In this document: positions 7,303-16,064 of the stretch, one piece after another | How the letters are laid out: every line of letters starts with the position of its first letter | Numbering within the stretch: position 1 is the first letter of the stretch | Assembly (NCBI GenBank): GCA_016210115.1 | Contig: JACQUW010000155.1 | Coordinates: 44,542 to 108,541 of the forward strand | DNA: 64,000 bases | Direction of reading: 5' to 3' | DNA from: Deltaproteobacteria bacterium | GTDB taxonomy: Bacteria > Desulfobacterota > Binatia > UBA9968 | Made by a program: the position numbers and the translations under genes | Notes under the pieces: model-generated | Seen by the model: the letters and a program-made list of their open reading frames with translations, nothing else | What the model was told of the DNA's origin: nothing | The model's database searches: none

Positions 7303-7771
7303 TTCTCCTCCTTCGTTCTCTCTCTCTGAGCCGGTTGTGAATTATCGCAAAGCGGGGGCAATGTCCATCTCGCACCTCGAATTTGGCAGTTTGACAGAAT
7401 AACGGGCCATCGGATACGGTGAATGCCACCCAAAGCACAAGCACCGTTGGATTGTCGAACGACTTTCGGAGGAATATCGATGAATTTTTCTTTCTCCCGA
7501 ACCAATGAAAGCCGTGACCGAAGGGGCAGACCTGTAGGCCGCAGACGCAGGACCGTGCAGATCCAGGGAGCCATAGATCGGGCAATAATCGAGTCGGAGC
7601 CTCGAGGTATGGACCCATCGGCTGCGGCCGGAAGGCCTGCCCCTGAGCGAACTCCCCCACCACCTCATGATGCCCTTTCCGGAGAAAAACCTGGGTTCCC
7701 GCGTTCGCGGGAACGACGGGGGTAGAGAGCTGCGTTTTGAAACACCGAAGGGTACTTTCGGGAGAATAGTC
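7303..7771. repeat. 469-base divergent intergenic region carrying dispersed repeat copies
   Basis: No gene is supported here. From about 7614 the sequence CCCATCGGCTGCGGCCGGAA recurs with small changes near 15127 and 10044. At 7690-7718 GGTTCCCGCG and CGCGGGAACGAC form the palindrome that, on the minus strand, encodes the familiar VVPANAGTQ repeat peptide. Promoters for the two divergent genes should lie here, but no good pair of boxes was found. GGAGA at 7761-7765 is the hyuA ribosome site. Confidence 0.5.
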
Positions 7772-9838
7772 ATGTATCGCGTTTGCGTGGATGTGGGCGG
7801 AACGTTCACCGACGGTCTCGTGTTGGACGAGATGGGAGAGCTCAGGCAATTCAAGTCGGCAACCACGCCGCAGGATCCCTCCCTGGGATTTCTCGCCTGC
7901 CTGGAAAAAGCAGCCGGATATTATCACCGTTCGCTCGCGAGCTTTCTTGCTGACGTGGACCTTCTCATTCACGGGACAACCCTCGCCACCAACACTTTGA
8001 TCAACGAAAACGGCGCTAAAACAGGTCTGATCACGACGGAGGGATTCCGCGACATCATCGAGATTCGCAGGGGGTACAAGAACATCCGCGCTTCGATGTA
8101 TAACGTCTTCGTTCCTCCCTATAAGCCGCTGGTGCCGCGGCGCCATCGACTCGAAGTCCGGGAGCGCGTTTTGGACTCGGGAGAGAGGTTGACGGCCCTC
8201 ATCGAAGAAGACGTGCGGGCGGCAACATCGAAGCTCAAGGAAGCGGGAATGGAGTCCCTGGCCATCTGCTTTCTCCATTCGTATGTCAATCCTGAGCACG
8301 AGCGGCGGGCTGCCGGAATTGCGAGAACTCTTTTCGACGGCGGCTATGTGACGTCATCCCATGAGATCCTCCCTGTCTGGAGGGAGTTCGAGCGATTCTC
8401 CACGACAGTCGTCTCCGCTTACGTGGGTCCCGTCGTGGAGCGATATTTGAGGGCTCTGGTCAACCGGCTGCAAGAGTCGGGCTTTAAGAAAAATCTCTTG
8501 CTGATGCTCTCCAGCGGGCTTGTCGAAACAGTGGAGCACTGCAGCCCGCGCGCCGTCTTGCTGATCGGTTCGGGGCCCGCCGCCGCTCCCGCCGGAGCCG
8601 CCTATCTCGGCCGGTCTGTAGGCCACCAAAATCTCCTGTCCATCGATATGGGCGGCACCTCGCTGGATGTGTGCCTGATCCGCAACGGCGAGATCCCCAC
8701 GAGCACGGAGAACTGGGTCGGCGAGGAGCGAGTGGCCACGAAGATGGTGGACATCCATTCTGCGGGGGCAGGCGGCGGTTCGATTGCCTGGATCGATTCT
8801 CTCGGTCTTCTGCGAGTCGGTCCCCATTCCGCCGGGGCGGAACCCGGTCCCGCCTGCTACGCCAAAGGCGGCAAAGATCCGACCGTCACGGACGCCGACC
8901 TCCTCCTCGGCTACGTGCCCGCTGACTATTTTCTCGGCGGCGAGATTGAGCTTTCTTCCCAAAGCGCGGAAGAAGCCATGAAAAAAGTAGCTGAGCCCTT
9001 GGGCATGACAACCACACAGGCGGCGCAGGCCATTTTTACGGCTGTCAACTCCTTTATGGCCGATCAGATCACCGAAGTCTCAACCAAGCGGGGCTATGAT
9101 GTCCGCGACTTTGCTCTCGTGGTCGGAGGAGGCGCCGGCCCGGTGCACGCCGCCGCCATTGCCGACCTCCTGGGTATTCCGTCGGTCGTCATTCCGTCAG
9201 TCGCCGCCACCTATTCAGCCTTCGGAATGTTCGCCATGGACGTCGGGCGAAACTACGCCCGTTCTTACATCTGCGGCGCAAAAAATATCGATATAGAAAA
9301 AGTGAACCGGCTTTACCGGGAAATGGAAGCCGAAGCGTTGGAAGGATTCCGATTCAGTGGCATTGCCGCAGAGCAGGTGATTTTTTCCCGCACCGCCGAA
9401 ATGCGCTATGGCGGACAGTTCCACGAAGTTGAGGTCGAGCTCAGTGGCGCCACTTTTACCGCGGGGGAGCTTGAAACCACACTGGCCGAATTTCACAAAC
9501 AGCACGAAAAACTCTACACGTTCAATATGCCCTGGAAGTCTGTCGAGTTCCTCACCTTCAGACTCCGGGCTTCGGCAGCCAGGGCTCCTTTTCACTTGCG
9601 CCAGATCGACCCGGCGGGGCCGGACAGCGCGGTCGCGCTCAAAAGACACCGGCCCTGCTGGTTCGAAGGACATGAGGTGGACACGCCCGTGTACGATGGC
9701 AGCCGGCTTCGTGCAGGCTGCCGGTTCGAGGGCCCGGCTATCATCGAAGAAGTCACGACCACGGTCCTCGTGCCTCGGAGTTTTCGCTGCACCGTAGACC
9801 AGTGGAAAAATTACCTTCTGACCCGCGTGGAGGAATAA
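7772..9838 (+). CDS. hyuA: hydantoinase/oxoprolinase family subunit A
   Basis: A 688-residue ATP-dependent hydantoinase A. This family, with HyuB, opens five-membered lactam/hydantoin rings or carboxylates ketones using ATP. The N-terminal phosphate-binding motif DVGGTFTDGLVLDE (residues 6-19) and a second ASKHA-type motif SIDMGGTSLDVCL (about residue 290) are intact, as are the family segments LIHGTTLATNTLI, SAGAGGGSIAWID and VVGGGAGPVHAA. The start ATG 7772 follows GGAGA and matches the family N-terminus; an upstream in-frame ATG at 7667 falls in repeat sequence. hyuB follows after 264 bases. Neighbouring TRAP and SDR genes suggest uptake and oxidation of the substrate, whose identity is unknown. 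Confidence 0.92.
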   Translation: MYRVCVDVGGTFTDGLVLDEMGELRQFKSATTPQDPSLGFLACLEKAAGYYHRSLASFLADVDLLIHGTTLATNTLINENGAKTGLITTEGFRDIIEIRRGYKNIRASMYNVFVPPYKPLVPRRHRLEVRERVLDSGERLTALIEEDVRAATSKLKEAGMESLAICFLHSYVNPEHERRAAGIARTLFDGGYVTSSHEILPVWREFERFSTTVVSAYVGPVVERYLRALVNRLQESGFKKNLLLMLSSGLVETVEHCSPRAVLLIGSGPAAAPAGAAYLGRSVGHQNLLSIDMGGTSLDVCLIRNGEIPTSTENWVGEERVATKMVDIHSAGAGGGSIAWIDSLGLLRVGPHSAGAEPGPACYAKGGKDPTVTDADLLLGYVPADYFLGGEIELSSQSAEEAMKKVAEPLGMTTTQAAQAIFTAVNSFMADQITEVSTKRGYDVRDFALVVGGGAGPVHAAAIADLLGIPSVVIPSVAATYSAFGMFAMDVGRNYARSYICGAKNIDIEKVNRLYREMEAEALEGFRFSGIAAEQVIFSRTAEMRYGGQFHEVEVELSGATFTAGELETTLAEFHKQHEKLYTFNMPWKSVEFLTFRLRASAARAPFHLRQIDPAGPDSAVALKRHRPCWFEGHEVDTPVYDGSRLRAGCRFEGPAIIEEVTTTVLVPRSFRCTVDQWKNYLLTRVEE

Positions 9839-10102
9839 CCATGATTCGCCTGGCATCACCCTGCAGGATGGAAGCCTCCGCCCGCTCTCCGAGCCCGCGC
9901 AATGGGTCAGTGTTTATTCCAACCGCTGGTAACCTGCCTGCCGGCAGGCAGGTCGGATGTGCAGGCTCTCCGAATGGGCAGCAGCTTTCACCTCTCAGAT
10001 TTCAAATTTGCGATTTGAGATTTGCAATCTGCTATCCCGTAGGGCTTGGCCGCGGCCCGGAACCTTGCGCCCGGAGGCTGCGCGGCTTTCGGAGGAATGT
10101 TC
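9839..10102. repeat. repeat-filled gap between hyuA and hyuB
   Basis: hyuA and hyuB usually abut, but here 264 bases separate them. The gap holds CCTGCCTGCCGGCAGGCAGG (9938-9957), a perfect palindrome. TTTCAAATTTGCGATTTGAG and ATTTGCAATCTG (about 9998-10031) make a degenerate inverted and direct repeat. A third copy of the GGCCGCGGCCCGGAA element lies near 10049. An ATG at 9841 with GGAGG just upstream may be a relic of the former hyuB start region. GGAGGA at 10091-10096 now serves hyuB. Confidence 0.6.
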
Positions 10103-11884
10103 ATGAATAAAGGCAGCGTGGACGCGATCACTCTCTCGACGGTCTGGCATACGTTCCAGAGCACCTGCCGCGAGATGCGCCACGTGCTGGATCGGACGGC
10201 GCAGAACTATCTCATGGCCCAGCTCCATGATGTCGCTGCCGGCATCTGGGACGCTCAGGCTCGGACGCTCGCGGTTCCCGCCGGCCCGACATCCCAGCTC
10301 TTAGGCCAGAAATTCTCGGTTCGCTACATCCTGGACAAGTTCGGCGACAATCTTTACCCGGGAGACGTCATCCTCAACAACGATCCGTATCACGGCTACT
10401 GCAATCACCTGCCCGATTGGGGCTTCTTTCGTCCGATTTTTTACAAGGACGAGCTTTTGTTTTTCACTTTGGCTCGCGGCCACCAAATGGACACCGGCGG
10501 CTCTTATCCGGGAGCTTATTTTCCGGACGGCTACGATATTCACGCCGAGGGCTTGTGCATTCCGCCGATCAAAGTCTTTGAAAAGGGCATCGAGCGAAAA
10601 GATGTCTTCGAGCTGGTGTGGAACAACGTCCGATGGCCGGAAGCGGTGCGGGTCGACAACTACGCGCTCATCGCCGCCACTCAGATCTGCGAGAATCGAC
10701 TTTTGGCTCTGGTCAAACGATACGGCAGAGATACGGTCTTGGATTGTGTCGAGGAAATGTTGAGCCGGACGGAGCGAGCCATCCGCGCGCAGATCGCCGA
10801 AGTTCCCGATGGAACCTACCATGGTGAATCCGCTTCCGACGATGACGGAACGGAGCACGATGTCCCGGTGTGGGTGCGCTGCGAAGTCACCGTTCGAGAC
10901 GACGAGATGACGATCGATTTCTCCAGGAGCGAAAAACAGCGAAAGGGATTCGTCAACAACACGCTTCCTTCAACCTACAGCAGGGCCATCGCCGGGAGTT
11001 TTCTGTTTTTCGATTCGTCCCTCGCCGATTTTCATAATGAAGGAAGTATGAAGCCGGTTAAAGTCGTGGCTCCGGAGGGAAGCGTCGTAAACGCGAAATA
11101 CCCCGCAACGGTCGGCGGCTCTCCTGTGAGCGTGGGCGCCCAAATTCTCGAAGCGACCGTCATGGCCCTTTCTCGGGCGATGCCACACAAGGCGATCGCT
11201 TGCTGGGGGCGGCATCGCGGTCATTATATCTTCGGCACCGACCCGCGAAACGGAGAACGCTACGTGCAGACGACCTTTGACTCTGACGGGGGCGCCGGAG
11301 CGGTTTGGGGGTATGACGGCTATGAGGGCGCCTGTACTTTTCCCACTTTGGGGTCCGTGCAAAGAGGAAACGTAGAAGAAGTAGAAATCCGATTTCCATG
11401 GCGGATCGTTCGCTACCATATGGTTAAGGACCTCTCCGGAGCAGGCAAATGGCGTGGCGGGTCCGGGATGCACTGGGAAGCATTAAACGTGGGAAGTGAC
11501 GGCGGGATGGCTACCGGCAGCTCTGATGGTGACCAGACGCAACCTCCGGCGGCAGCCGGTGGAATGCCGGGGCCGCTGTGCAAGGCTTATCTCGAAAGAG
11601 ACGGCGAGCGGATTGTCGTCAAGCCCCACCGGATGTATCAGATCCGTACCGGCGATCTTTTGGTGAAAACCAGCGGCGGCGGTTCGGGTGTGGGAAACCC
11701 GCGGGAGCGAGATCCTGAAAAAGTGCTGAACGACGTTATCGACGAGTTCATCAGCCTGGACGTTGCTGAGAAAATCTATCGTGTTGCCATTGATCCGAAC
11801 ACGATGGAAATAGATTGGGACAAAACGCGGGCATTAAGAGACGACCCGAAAAGGAGTCCGTTAGATGAAACGGATTTGCTTTGA
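10103..11884 (+). CDS. hyuB: hydantoinase/oxoprolinase family subunit B
   Basis: A 593-residue hydantoinase B, partner of HyuA in the cytosolic ATP-dependent ring-opening or carboxylation complex. Family segments are present: ITLSTVWHTFQSTCREM at the N-terminus, GDVILNNDPYHGYCNHLPDW, LARGHQMDTGGSYPGAY, FVNNTLPSTYSRAI, and GAGKWRGGSGMHWE with a C-terminal TSGGGSGVGNPRERDPE. Length is typical. The start ATG 10103 lies 7 bases after GGAGGA; ATG 10097 is in frame but too close to that site. The 3' end overlaps the TAXI protein gene by 20 bases, indicating co-translation with the transporter. Confidence 0.92.
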   Translation: MNKGSVDAITLSTVWHTFQSTCREMRHVLDRTAQNYLMAQLHDVAAGIWDAQARTLAVPAGPTSQLLGQKFSVRYILDKFGDNLYPGDVILNNDPYHGYCNHLPDWGFFRPIFYKDELLFFTLARGHQMDTGGSYPGAYFPDGYDIHAEGLCIPPIKVFEKGIERKDVFELVWNNVRWPEAVRVDNYALIAATQICENRLLALVKRYGRDTVLDCVEEMLSRTERAIRAQIAEVPDGTYHGESASDDDGTEHDVPVWVRCEVTVRDDEMTIDFSRSEKQRKGFVNNTLPSTYSRAIAGSFLFFDSSLADFHNEGSMKPVKVVAPEGSVVNAKYPATVGGSPVSVGAQILEATVMALSRAMPHKAIACWGRHRGHYIFGTDPRNGERYVQTTFDSDGGAGAVWGYDGYEGACTFPTLGSVQRGNVEEVEIRFPWRIVRYHMVKDLSGAGKWRGGSGMHWEALNVGSDGGMATGSSDGDQTQPPAAAGGMPGPLCKAYLERDGERIVVKPHRMYQIRTGDLLVKTSGGGSGVGNPRERDPEKVLNDVIDEFISLDVAEKIYRVAIDPNTMEIDWDKTRALRDDPKRSPLDETDLL

Positions 11885-12872
11885 GCGTCTCGTCGTCCAT
11901 CTCGCGGGCTTGATGCTCGCAGTGGTTCCGGTCAAGGCGGCAGAACAGAGGAGCGCCACATTGGCCACTCATGCCGTCGGAAGCCTGTACAACGCCTTGG
12001 GAACAGGCATTGCGACCGTTATCAGCCGCCATACGCCGATGACGGTCCGGGTTCAGCCCTTTGCGGGACCTCCCGCCTGGCTTCCGTCAATGAATACAGG
12101 GGAGACAGACATGGGAGTTCTCACCAGCGCCGATGCGGTGATCTCCTACAAAGGCATCATTCTCTATAAGAAGTCTTATAACAATACCCGTCTTTTAATC
12201 GTCGGAGGCGTTCTCCAACTTTCCTTTTACGTTCCGAAGAACTCACCGATCGAGACGGTCGCTCACCTGAAGGGCAAGCGGATTCCGGCGGATTATCGCG
12301 CGACGCCAATCGTGAGGCTTAGCAGCACCGCCGCACTCGCGACCGGCGGCCTTACCTACAATGACATCGTGAAAGTGCCGGTATCCGATTTGCAGGCCGG
12401 CGCTCAGGCTTTCATGGAGGGTAGAACCGATGCCGGCTGGCACTCTCTCGGCAGCCCGGCTGTCGAGGAAGCCAACGCCAGAAAAGGAGGCGTGAAGTTC
12501 GTATCAGTAATATCCACCCCCGAAGGCGAGAAGAGAATGGCGGATGTTTATCCGGGGAGCTATCCGAGTATTGTCAAGGCAGGCTCGGCAACCGGCATCG
12601 TGAAGGACACTGCGGTTCTAACCAATGACATCTACCTGGTGGCCTCCAAAGATCTCAGCGAGGAAGCGGCTCATGACGCAGTACGAGCCCTATGGGAGTT
12701 CAACCAAGAACTCGGGGCGGCATACCCGGCTCTCAAGGCCTGGCGGCGCGAGCGTATGGTCGCCCAAAATGCCGTGATACCCTATCACCCTGGGGCCGTG
12801 AAGTTCTTCAAGGAAAAGCAGATATGGAACAAGGAGATGGAGGCTATCCAGACAAAGCTCTTGACCCGATAG
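11865..12872 (+). CDS. TAXI-family TRAP transporter solute-binding protein
   Basis: A 335-residue extracytoplasmic receptor for a tripartite ATP-independent (Na+/H+-driven) transporter. The N-terminus is a signal peptide (MKRICFERLVVHLAGLMLAV...VKA). Family marks: ATHAVGSLYNALGTGIATVI, VQPFAGPPAWLPSMNTGETD and MGVLTSADAVISYKG. The start overlaps hyuB by 20 bases and has an AAAAGGAG ribosome site; the 3' end overlaps the fused permease gene by 49 bases. The tight linkage with hyuAB argues that the receptor binds the hydantoinase-type substrate, which is not identifiable from sequence. Confidence 0.9.
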   Translation: MKRICFERLVVHLAGLMLAVVPVKAAEQRSATLATHAVGSLYNALGTGIATVISRHTPMTVRVQPFAGPPAWLPSMNTGETDMGVLTSADAVISYKGIILYKKSYNNTRLLIVGGVLQLSFYVPKNSPIETVAHLKGKRIPADYRATPIVRLSSTAALATGGLTYNDIVKVPVSDLQAGAQAFMEGRTDAGWHSLGSPAVEEANARKGGVKFVSVISTPEGEKRMADVYPGSYPSIVKAGSATGIVKDTAVLTNDIYLVASKDLSEEAAHDAVRALWEFNQELGAAYPALKAWRRERMVAQNAVIPYHPGAVKFFKEKQIWNKEMEAIQTKLLTR

Positions 12873-14857
12873 GGAACGACTCGCAACCAGATCAGTTATC
12901 GAAGCTCGAAGGGCTACCTCGCCTGAGAAAGCTGAAGCATCCGGGGATGCGGCTGTTTCAGCGCTCGATGCTTTGGTGTATTCCGCTTTTTGTTCTTTTC
13001 TTTAATTTCGACGTTCCTTCCCGTCTGGGGCTCGCCATCCTCCAGGAGCAGTACCTCGGAGTCGTTCTCATTCTGGTATTGAGCTCCATTTTCCTCTCTA
13101 AACCCGCCCACCCCAGCGCTTCTAGAAAAAGAGCGCCATGGTATGACGTTCTGCTGGCTCTACTAAGCGTTGGGGTCGGCAGCTATCTGGTTCTGTTTTA
13201 TCCCCAGATGGTGAATGAGCTGGGAGAACTGACCGCAGATAAAATCATCCTGGGAACGATCGCCATCCTCCTCGTCATGGAGGCTTGCCGGAGGATGAGC
13301 GGCTGGGTGCTGGTTATCCTTGCCGCCCTGCTGATTTTCTACGCCCGTTACGCCTATCTGTTTCCTGGTCTTCTGAATGCCAAGGGAATTTCGTGGTCGA
13401 AGTTGGCGGTCCATCTTTTTGTTGACCCCAATTCCCTGCTGGGAATTCCGTTGGCCATTGCGGCCACCACTGTGGCTTCGTTTATCGTCTTCGGCCAGTT
13501 CCTCTACGCGTCAGGCGGCGGTGATTTCTTTACGGAAGTGGCGATGGCTCTCATGGGAAGGTTCCGCGGCGGAGCGGCGAAGATTTCCGTCCTCGCGAGC
13601 GCCCTCTTCGGAACGATCTCCGGGAGTCCGGTGGCGAACGTTGTTGTCGATGGCGCCATCACGATCCCCATGATGGTGCGCGCGGGATACAAGCCCCACG
13701 TGGCCGCGGCCGTGGAATCCGTCGCTTCCAACGGCGGGCAGCTCATGCCTCCAGTCATGGGAGCTGCGGCTTTCGTCATGGCGGAGTTTCTCGGCATGCC
13801 TTATTCGCAGGTGGCTTTGGCCGCCGCCATCCCCGCCATTCTTTATTACCTGGCTCTCTTTGTCCAGGTTGACCTCGAGGCGGGAAAAACGGGAATCAAC
13901 CGTATCTTACCTGCGAATATCCCTCATTTGGGGAAAGTTTTAGCCAGGGGATGGATTTTTATTATTCCGATGGCGCTGATCATTTACATCCTGTTCATTC
14001 TGAATCTAAGCGCCGCCAAGGCGGGTTTCTACGCCGCCGGGGTTGCTTTGCTGGTTACTTTTTTTCGCCCCGAGGCGCGCATCAACCTCAAGAAGTTCAT
14101 GTGGATTCTCGAAGATTCAGGGCTGGCGATGCTGGAGGTCGTGATCGTCTGTGCAGTTGCGGGAATCGTCATAGGGGTGCTCACGTTGACCGGGCTTCCC
14201 TTCGTCTTTACACTTTTCGTCGAACGATTCGGCCCGGACAATATCTTTTTTATCCTTGTGGTGACGGGGTTAATCGCTCTGGTTCTTGGCATGGGAATGC
14301 CGACCACCGCGGTTTACGTCATCGTCGCTTTGACGCTGGCGCCAGCCCTGACCAAGCTCGGAATTCTTCCCCTGGCGGCTCATCTCTTTGTTTTCTACTG
14401 GGCGATGCTCTCCATGATTACGCCACCAATTTGTATCGCAGCTTATGCGGGAGCCGCGATAGCGGGCACAAGTCCCATGCGCACCGGATACGCCTGCATG
14501 CGATTGGCTATCATTGCTTATGTGGTTCCGTTTGTCTTTGTCTTTGACCCGCTGCTCCTTCTTCAAGGGCCTCCGTCGCTGGTGATCCTGGCCGTGGGAA
14601 CCGCAGCCGTCGGGACGATAGCGATCGGCATTGCCATGGTCGGCTATTTTGTCCGCCCGGTACATTGGATCAAGCGTATGTCGCTGCTTTGCGGCGGCAT
14701 CGCTCTCTTAGTCCCTCCGGGGGGGACGGTCTCTTTTAGCTGGGCGATCAATGCGTTCGGCGGCCTCACCTGCTTTGCGATTGTTCTTCATGAGTGGGGC
14801 CGCCGGAAACAAAAAGTCGCCCCAGTAGATTCTGTGGCGGTGGTTGAGCAAAGATGA
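12824..14857 (+). CDS. TRAP transporter fused permease subunit (4TM/12TM)
   Basis: A 677-residue inner-membrane protein joining the small DctQ-like (4 TM) and large DctM-like (12 TM) TRAP permease subunits, as is usual for TAXI systems. Many hydrophobic spans are visible, including WVLVILAALLIFYARYAYLF, and the conserved DctM segments GTISGSPVANVVVDGAITIP, ESVASNGGQLMPPVMGAAAF, GLIALVLGMGMPTTAVYVIV and SMITPPICIAAYAGAAIAGT. The ATG at 12824 is chosen for AAGGAAAA six bases upstream; an in-frame ATG at 12692 would overlap the TAXI gene by 181 bases. It works with the adjacent TAXI receptor. Confidence 0.92.
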   Translation: MEQGDGGYPDKALDPIGNDSQPDQLSKLEGLPRLRKLKHPGMRLFQRSMLWCIPLFVLFFNFDVPSRLGLAILQEQYLGVVLILVLSSIFLSKPAHPSASRKRAPWYDVLLALLSVGVGSYLVLFYPQMVNELGELTADKIILGTIAILLVMEACRRMSGWVLVILAALLIFYARYAYLFPGLLNAKGISWSKLAVHLFVDPNSLLGIPLAIAATTVASFIVFGQFLYASGGGDFFTEVAMALMGRFRGGAAKISVLASALFGTISGSPVANVVVDGAITIPMMVRAGYKPHVAAAVESVASNGGQLMPPVMGAAAFVMAEFLGMPYSQVALAAAIPAILYYLALFVQVDLEAGKTGINRILPANIPHLGKVLARGWIFIIPMALIIYILFILNLSAAKAGFYAAGVALLVTFFRPEARINLKKFMWILEDSGLAMLEVVIVCAVAGIVIGVLTLTGLPFVFTLFVERFGPDNIFFILVVTGLIALVLGMGMPTTAVYVIVALTLAPALTKLGILPLAAHLFVFYWAMLSMITPPICIAAYAGAAIAGTSPMRTGYACMRLAIIAYVVPFVFVFDPLLLLQGPPSLVILAVGTAAVGTIAIGIAMVGYFVRPVHWIKRMSLLCGGIALLVPPGGTVSFSWAINAFGGLTCFAIVLHEWGRRKQKVAPVDSVAVVEQR

Positions 14858-14869
14858 GATTCCGTTTGC

Positions 14870-14995
14870 TTGCAAGAGTCACTGAAGGCCGCTAATATCG
14901 CGCTCACAAACATTCAGGAGGAAAGACTCCTCTTCTTTCGCAATGCGGCTATTTTTCTGTTACTTGCCTTCCATGCTTCCGCAAATGCAGAAGAG
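14870..14995 (+). pseudogene. truncated signal-peptide remnant ending in a repeat
   Basis: The reading frame from 14870 includes FFRNAAIFLLLAFHASANAEE (residues 22-42), which looks like a bacterial signal peptide with its cleavage site. It then runs straight into IRIPACAGMT, the peptide encoded by a common dispersed palindromic repeat. The likeliest reading is an exported-protein gene cut off by repeat insertion or deletion. A chance hydrophobic run cannot be excluded. Confidence 0.35.
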
Positions 14996-15190
14996 ATCCG
15001 GATTCCTGCCTGCGCGGGAATGACCATGAATTGTTTCACCCTGAAGCATGAAAGCCGCACACGAGCCCAAGGGGCGGGAGGAAGAGGGCCGCGGACGTCC
15101 GATGAGCCCGGTTCGACTCATGGCACCTGCCCATCGGCCGCGGCCCGAAGCCTTTCGCCCCGAGGCTCGCTTTCGGGGGAATGACGACAA
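14996..15190. repeat. dispersed repeat mosaic upstream of SDR gene
   Basis: GGATTCCTGCCTGCGCGGGA (14999-15018) and GCTCGCTTTCGGGGGAATGA (15165-15184) are two copies of the palindromic repeat whose translations read RIPACAGMT and SSFPRKRAS. Between them GCCCATCGGCCGCGGCCCGA (about 15129) repeats the element found near 7617 and 10049. The 399 bases between the TRAP permease and the SDR (14858-15256) contain no intact gene. Confidence 0.6.
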
Positions 15191-15256
15191 ACCGGGGCAC
15201 CGATGTTCTCATCGATACTCCCAGACAGAAGATTTGGCGGGTTAGGAGGTTTTGCG

Positions 15257-16006
15257 ATGCGACTTAAAGATCAAGTAGCGATCGTTACCGGCGCGGCCCA
15301 GGGGATCGGCGCGGCTTATGCACGGGGTCTTGCCAGAGAAGGCGCGGCCGTCGCTGTCGTGGATATCCTGGATCCAAATCCGGTCGCTAAAGAGATCGTT
15401 GACAGCGATGGCAGAGCGCTCCCCATGGTCGTGGATGTCTCTGACGAAAAGCAAACTCAGGAGATGGCGCGAAAAGTCAAAGAGACCTTCGGCCGCATCG
15501 ACATTCTCGTCAACAACGCCGCGGTTTACGGCACGATCGTGCGGAAGCCGTTCGAAGAAATCAACGTAGAAGAGTGGGACAAGGTCATGGCCGTGAATGT
15601 CCGCGGCATTTTTCTCTGCGTTAAGTCGGTAACGCCCTACATGAAAGCGCAAAAGCGGGGAAAAATCATCAACGTCACCTCCAGCACTTTCTTCAAAGGC
15701 AACGCCAACTTTCTCCATTACGTAAGCTCCAAAGGCGCCGTCGTCGCCATGACCCGTTCGCTGGCCCGCGAGCTAGGCAGCCACAACATTAACGTCAACG
15801 CCATCGCCCCCGGGCAAACCATGAGCGAAGCGAATTTAGCGCGGGGCGAGGGTACGGATGCTCATTCGACACAAAGTCGCCTGCTCAAAGGGAGGCGGTT
15901 ATTTCCCGAGCATCTGGTGGGGACAATTATCTATTTGAGCTCTTCGGATAGCGATATGATGACAGGGCAGGTTCTTCTGGTGGACGGCGGGACGGCTTTC
16001 CACTGA
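15257..16006 (+). CDS. short-chain dehydrogenase/reductase (classical SDR)
   Basis: A 249-residue cytosolic NAD(P)-dependent oxidoreductase. The nucleotide motif TGAAQGIG spans residues 11-18, NNAA is at 86-89, and the catalytic set is Ser142/143, Tyr155 and Lys159 (HYVSSKGAV). The acidic VVDI after beta2 suggests NAD(H) preference. The C-terminal GQVLLVDGG is typical. The start is ATG 15257, seven bases after AGGAGG; an in-frame start at 15203 lacks a site. It follows the hyu-TRAP cluster in the same orientation and may oxidise a hydroxyl or reduce a ketone in that pathway; this is inferred from position only. Confidence 0.88.
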   Translation: MRLKDQVAIVTGAAQGIGAAYARGLAREGAAVAVVDILDPNPVAKEIVDSDGRALPMVVDVSDEKQTQEMARKVKETFGRIDILVNNAAVYGTIVRKPFEEINVEEWDKVMAVNVRGIFLCVKSVTPYMKAQKRGKIINVTSSTFFKGNANFLHYVSSKGAVVAMTRSLARELGSHNINVNAIAPGQTMSEANLARGEGTDAHSTQSRLLKGRRLFPEHLVGTIIYLSSSDSDMMTGQVLLVDGGTAFH

Positions 16007-16064
16007 CCTCTCTCGGGCGCGAATTTAAACGCAGAAATGCAGATGATCCCACGGCGTGGACTTT

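Noticed and set aside
7247..8299. Long open frame antisense to hyuA
   Set aside because: It overlaps the conserved HyuA N-terminus and includes the VVPANAGTQ repeat peptide, a sign of translated repeat rather than a gene.
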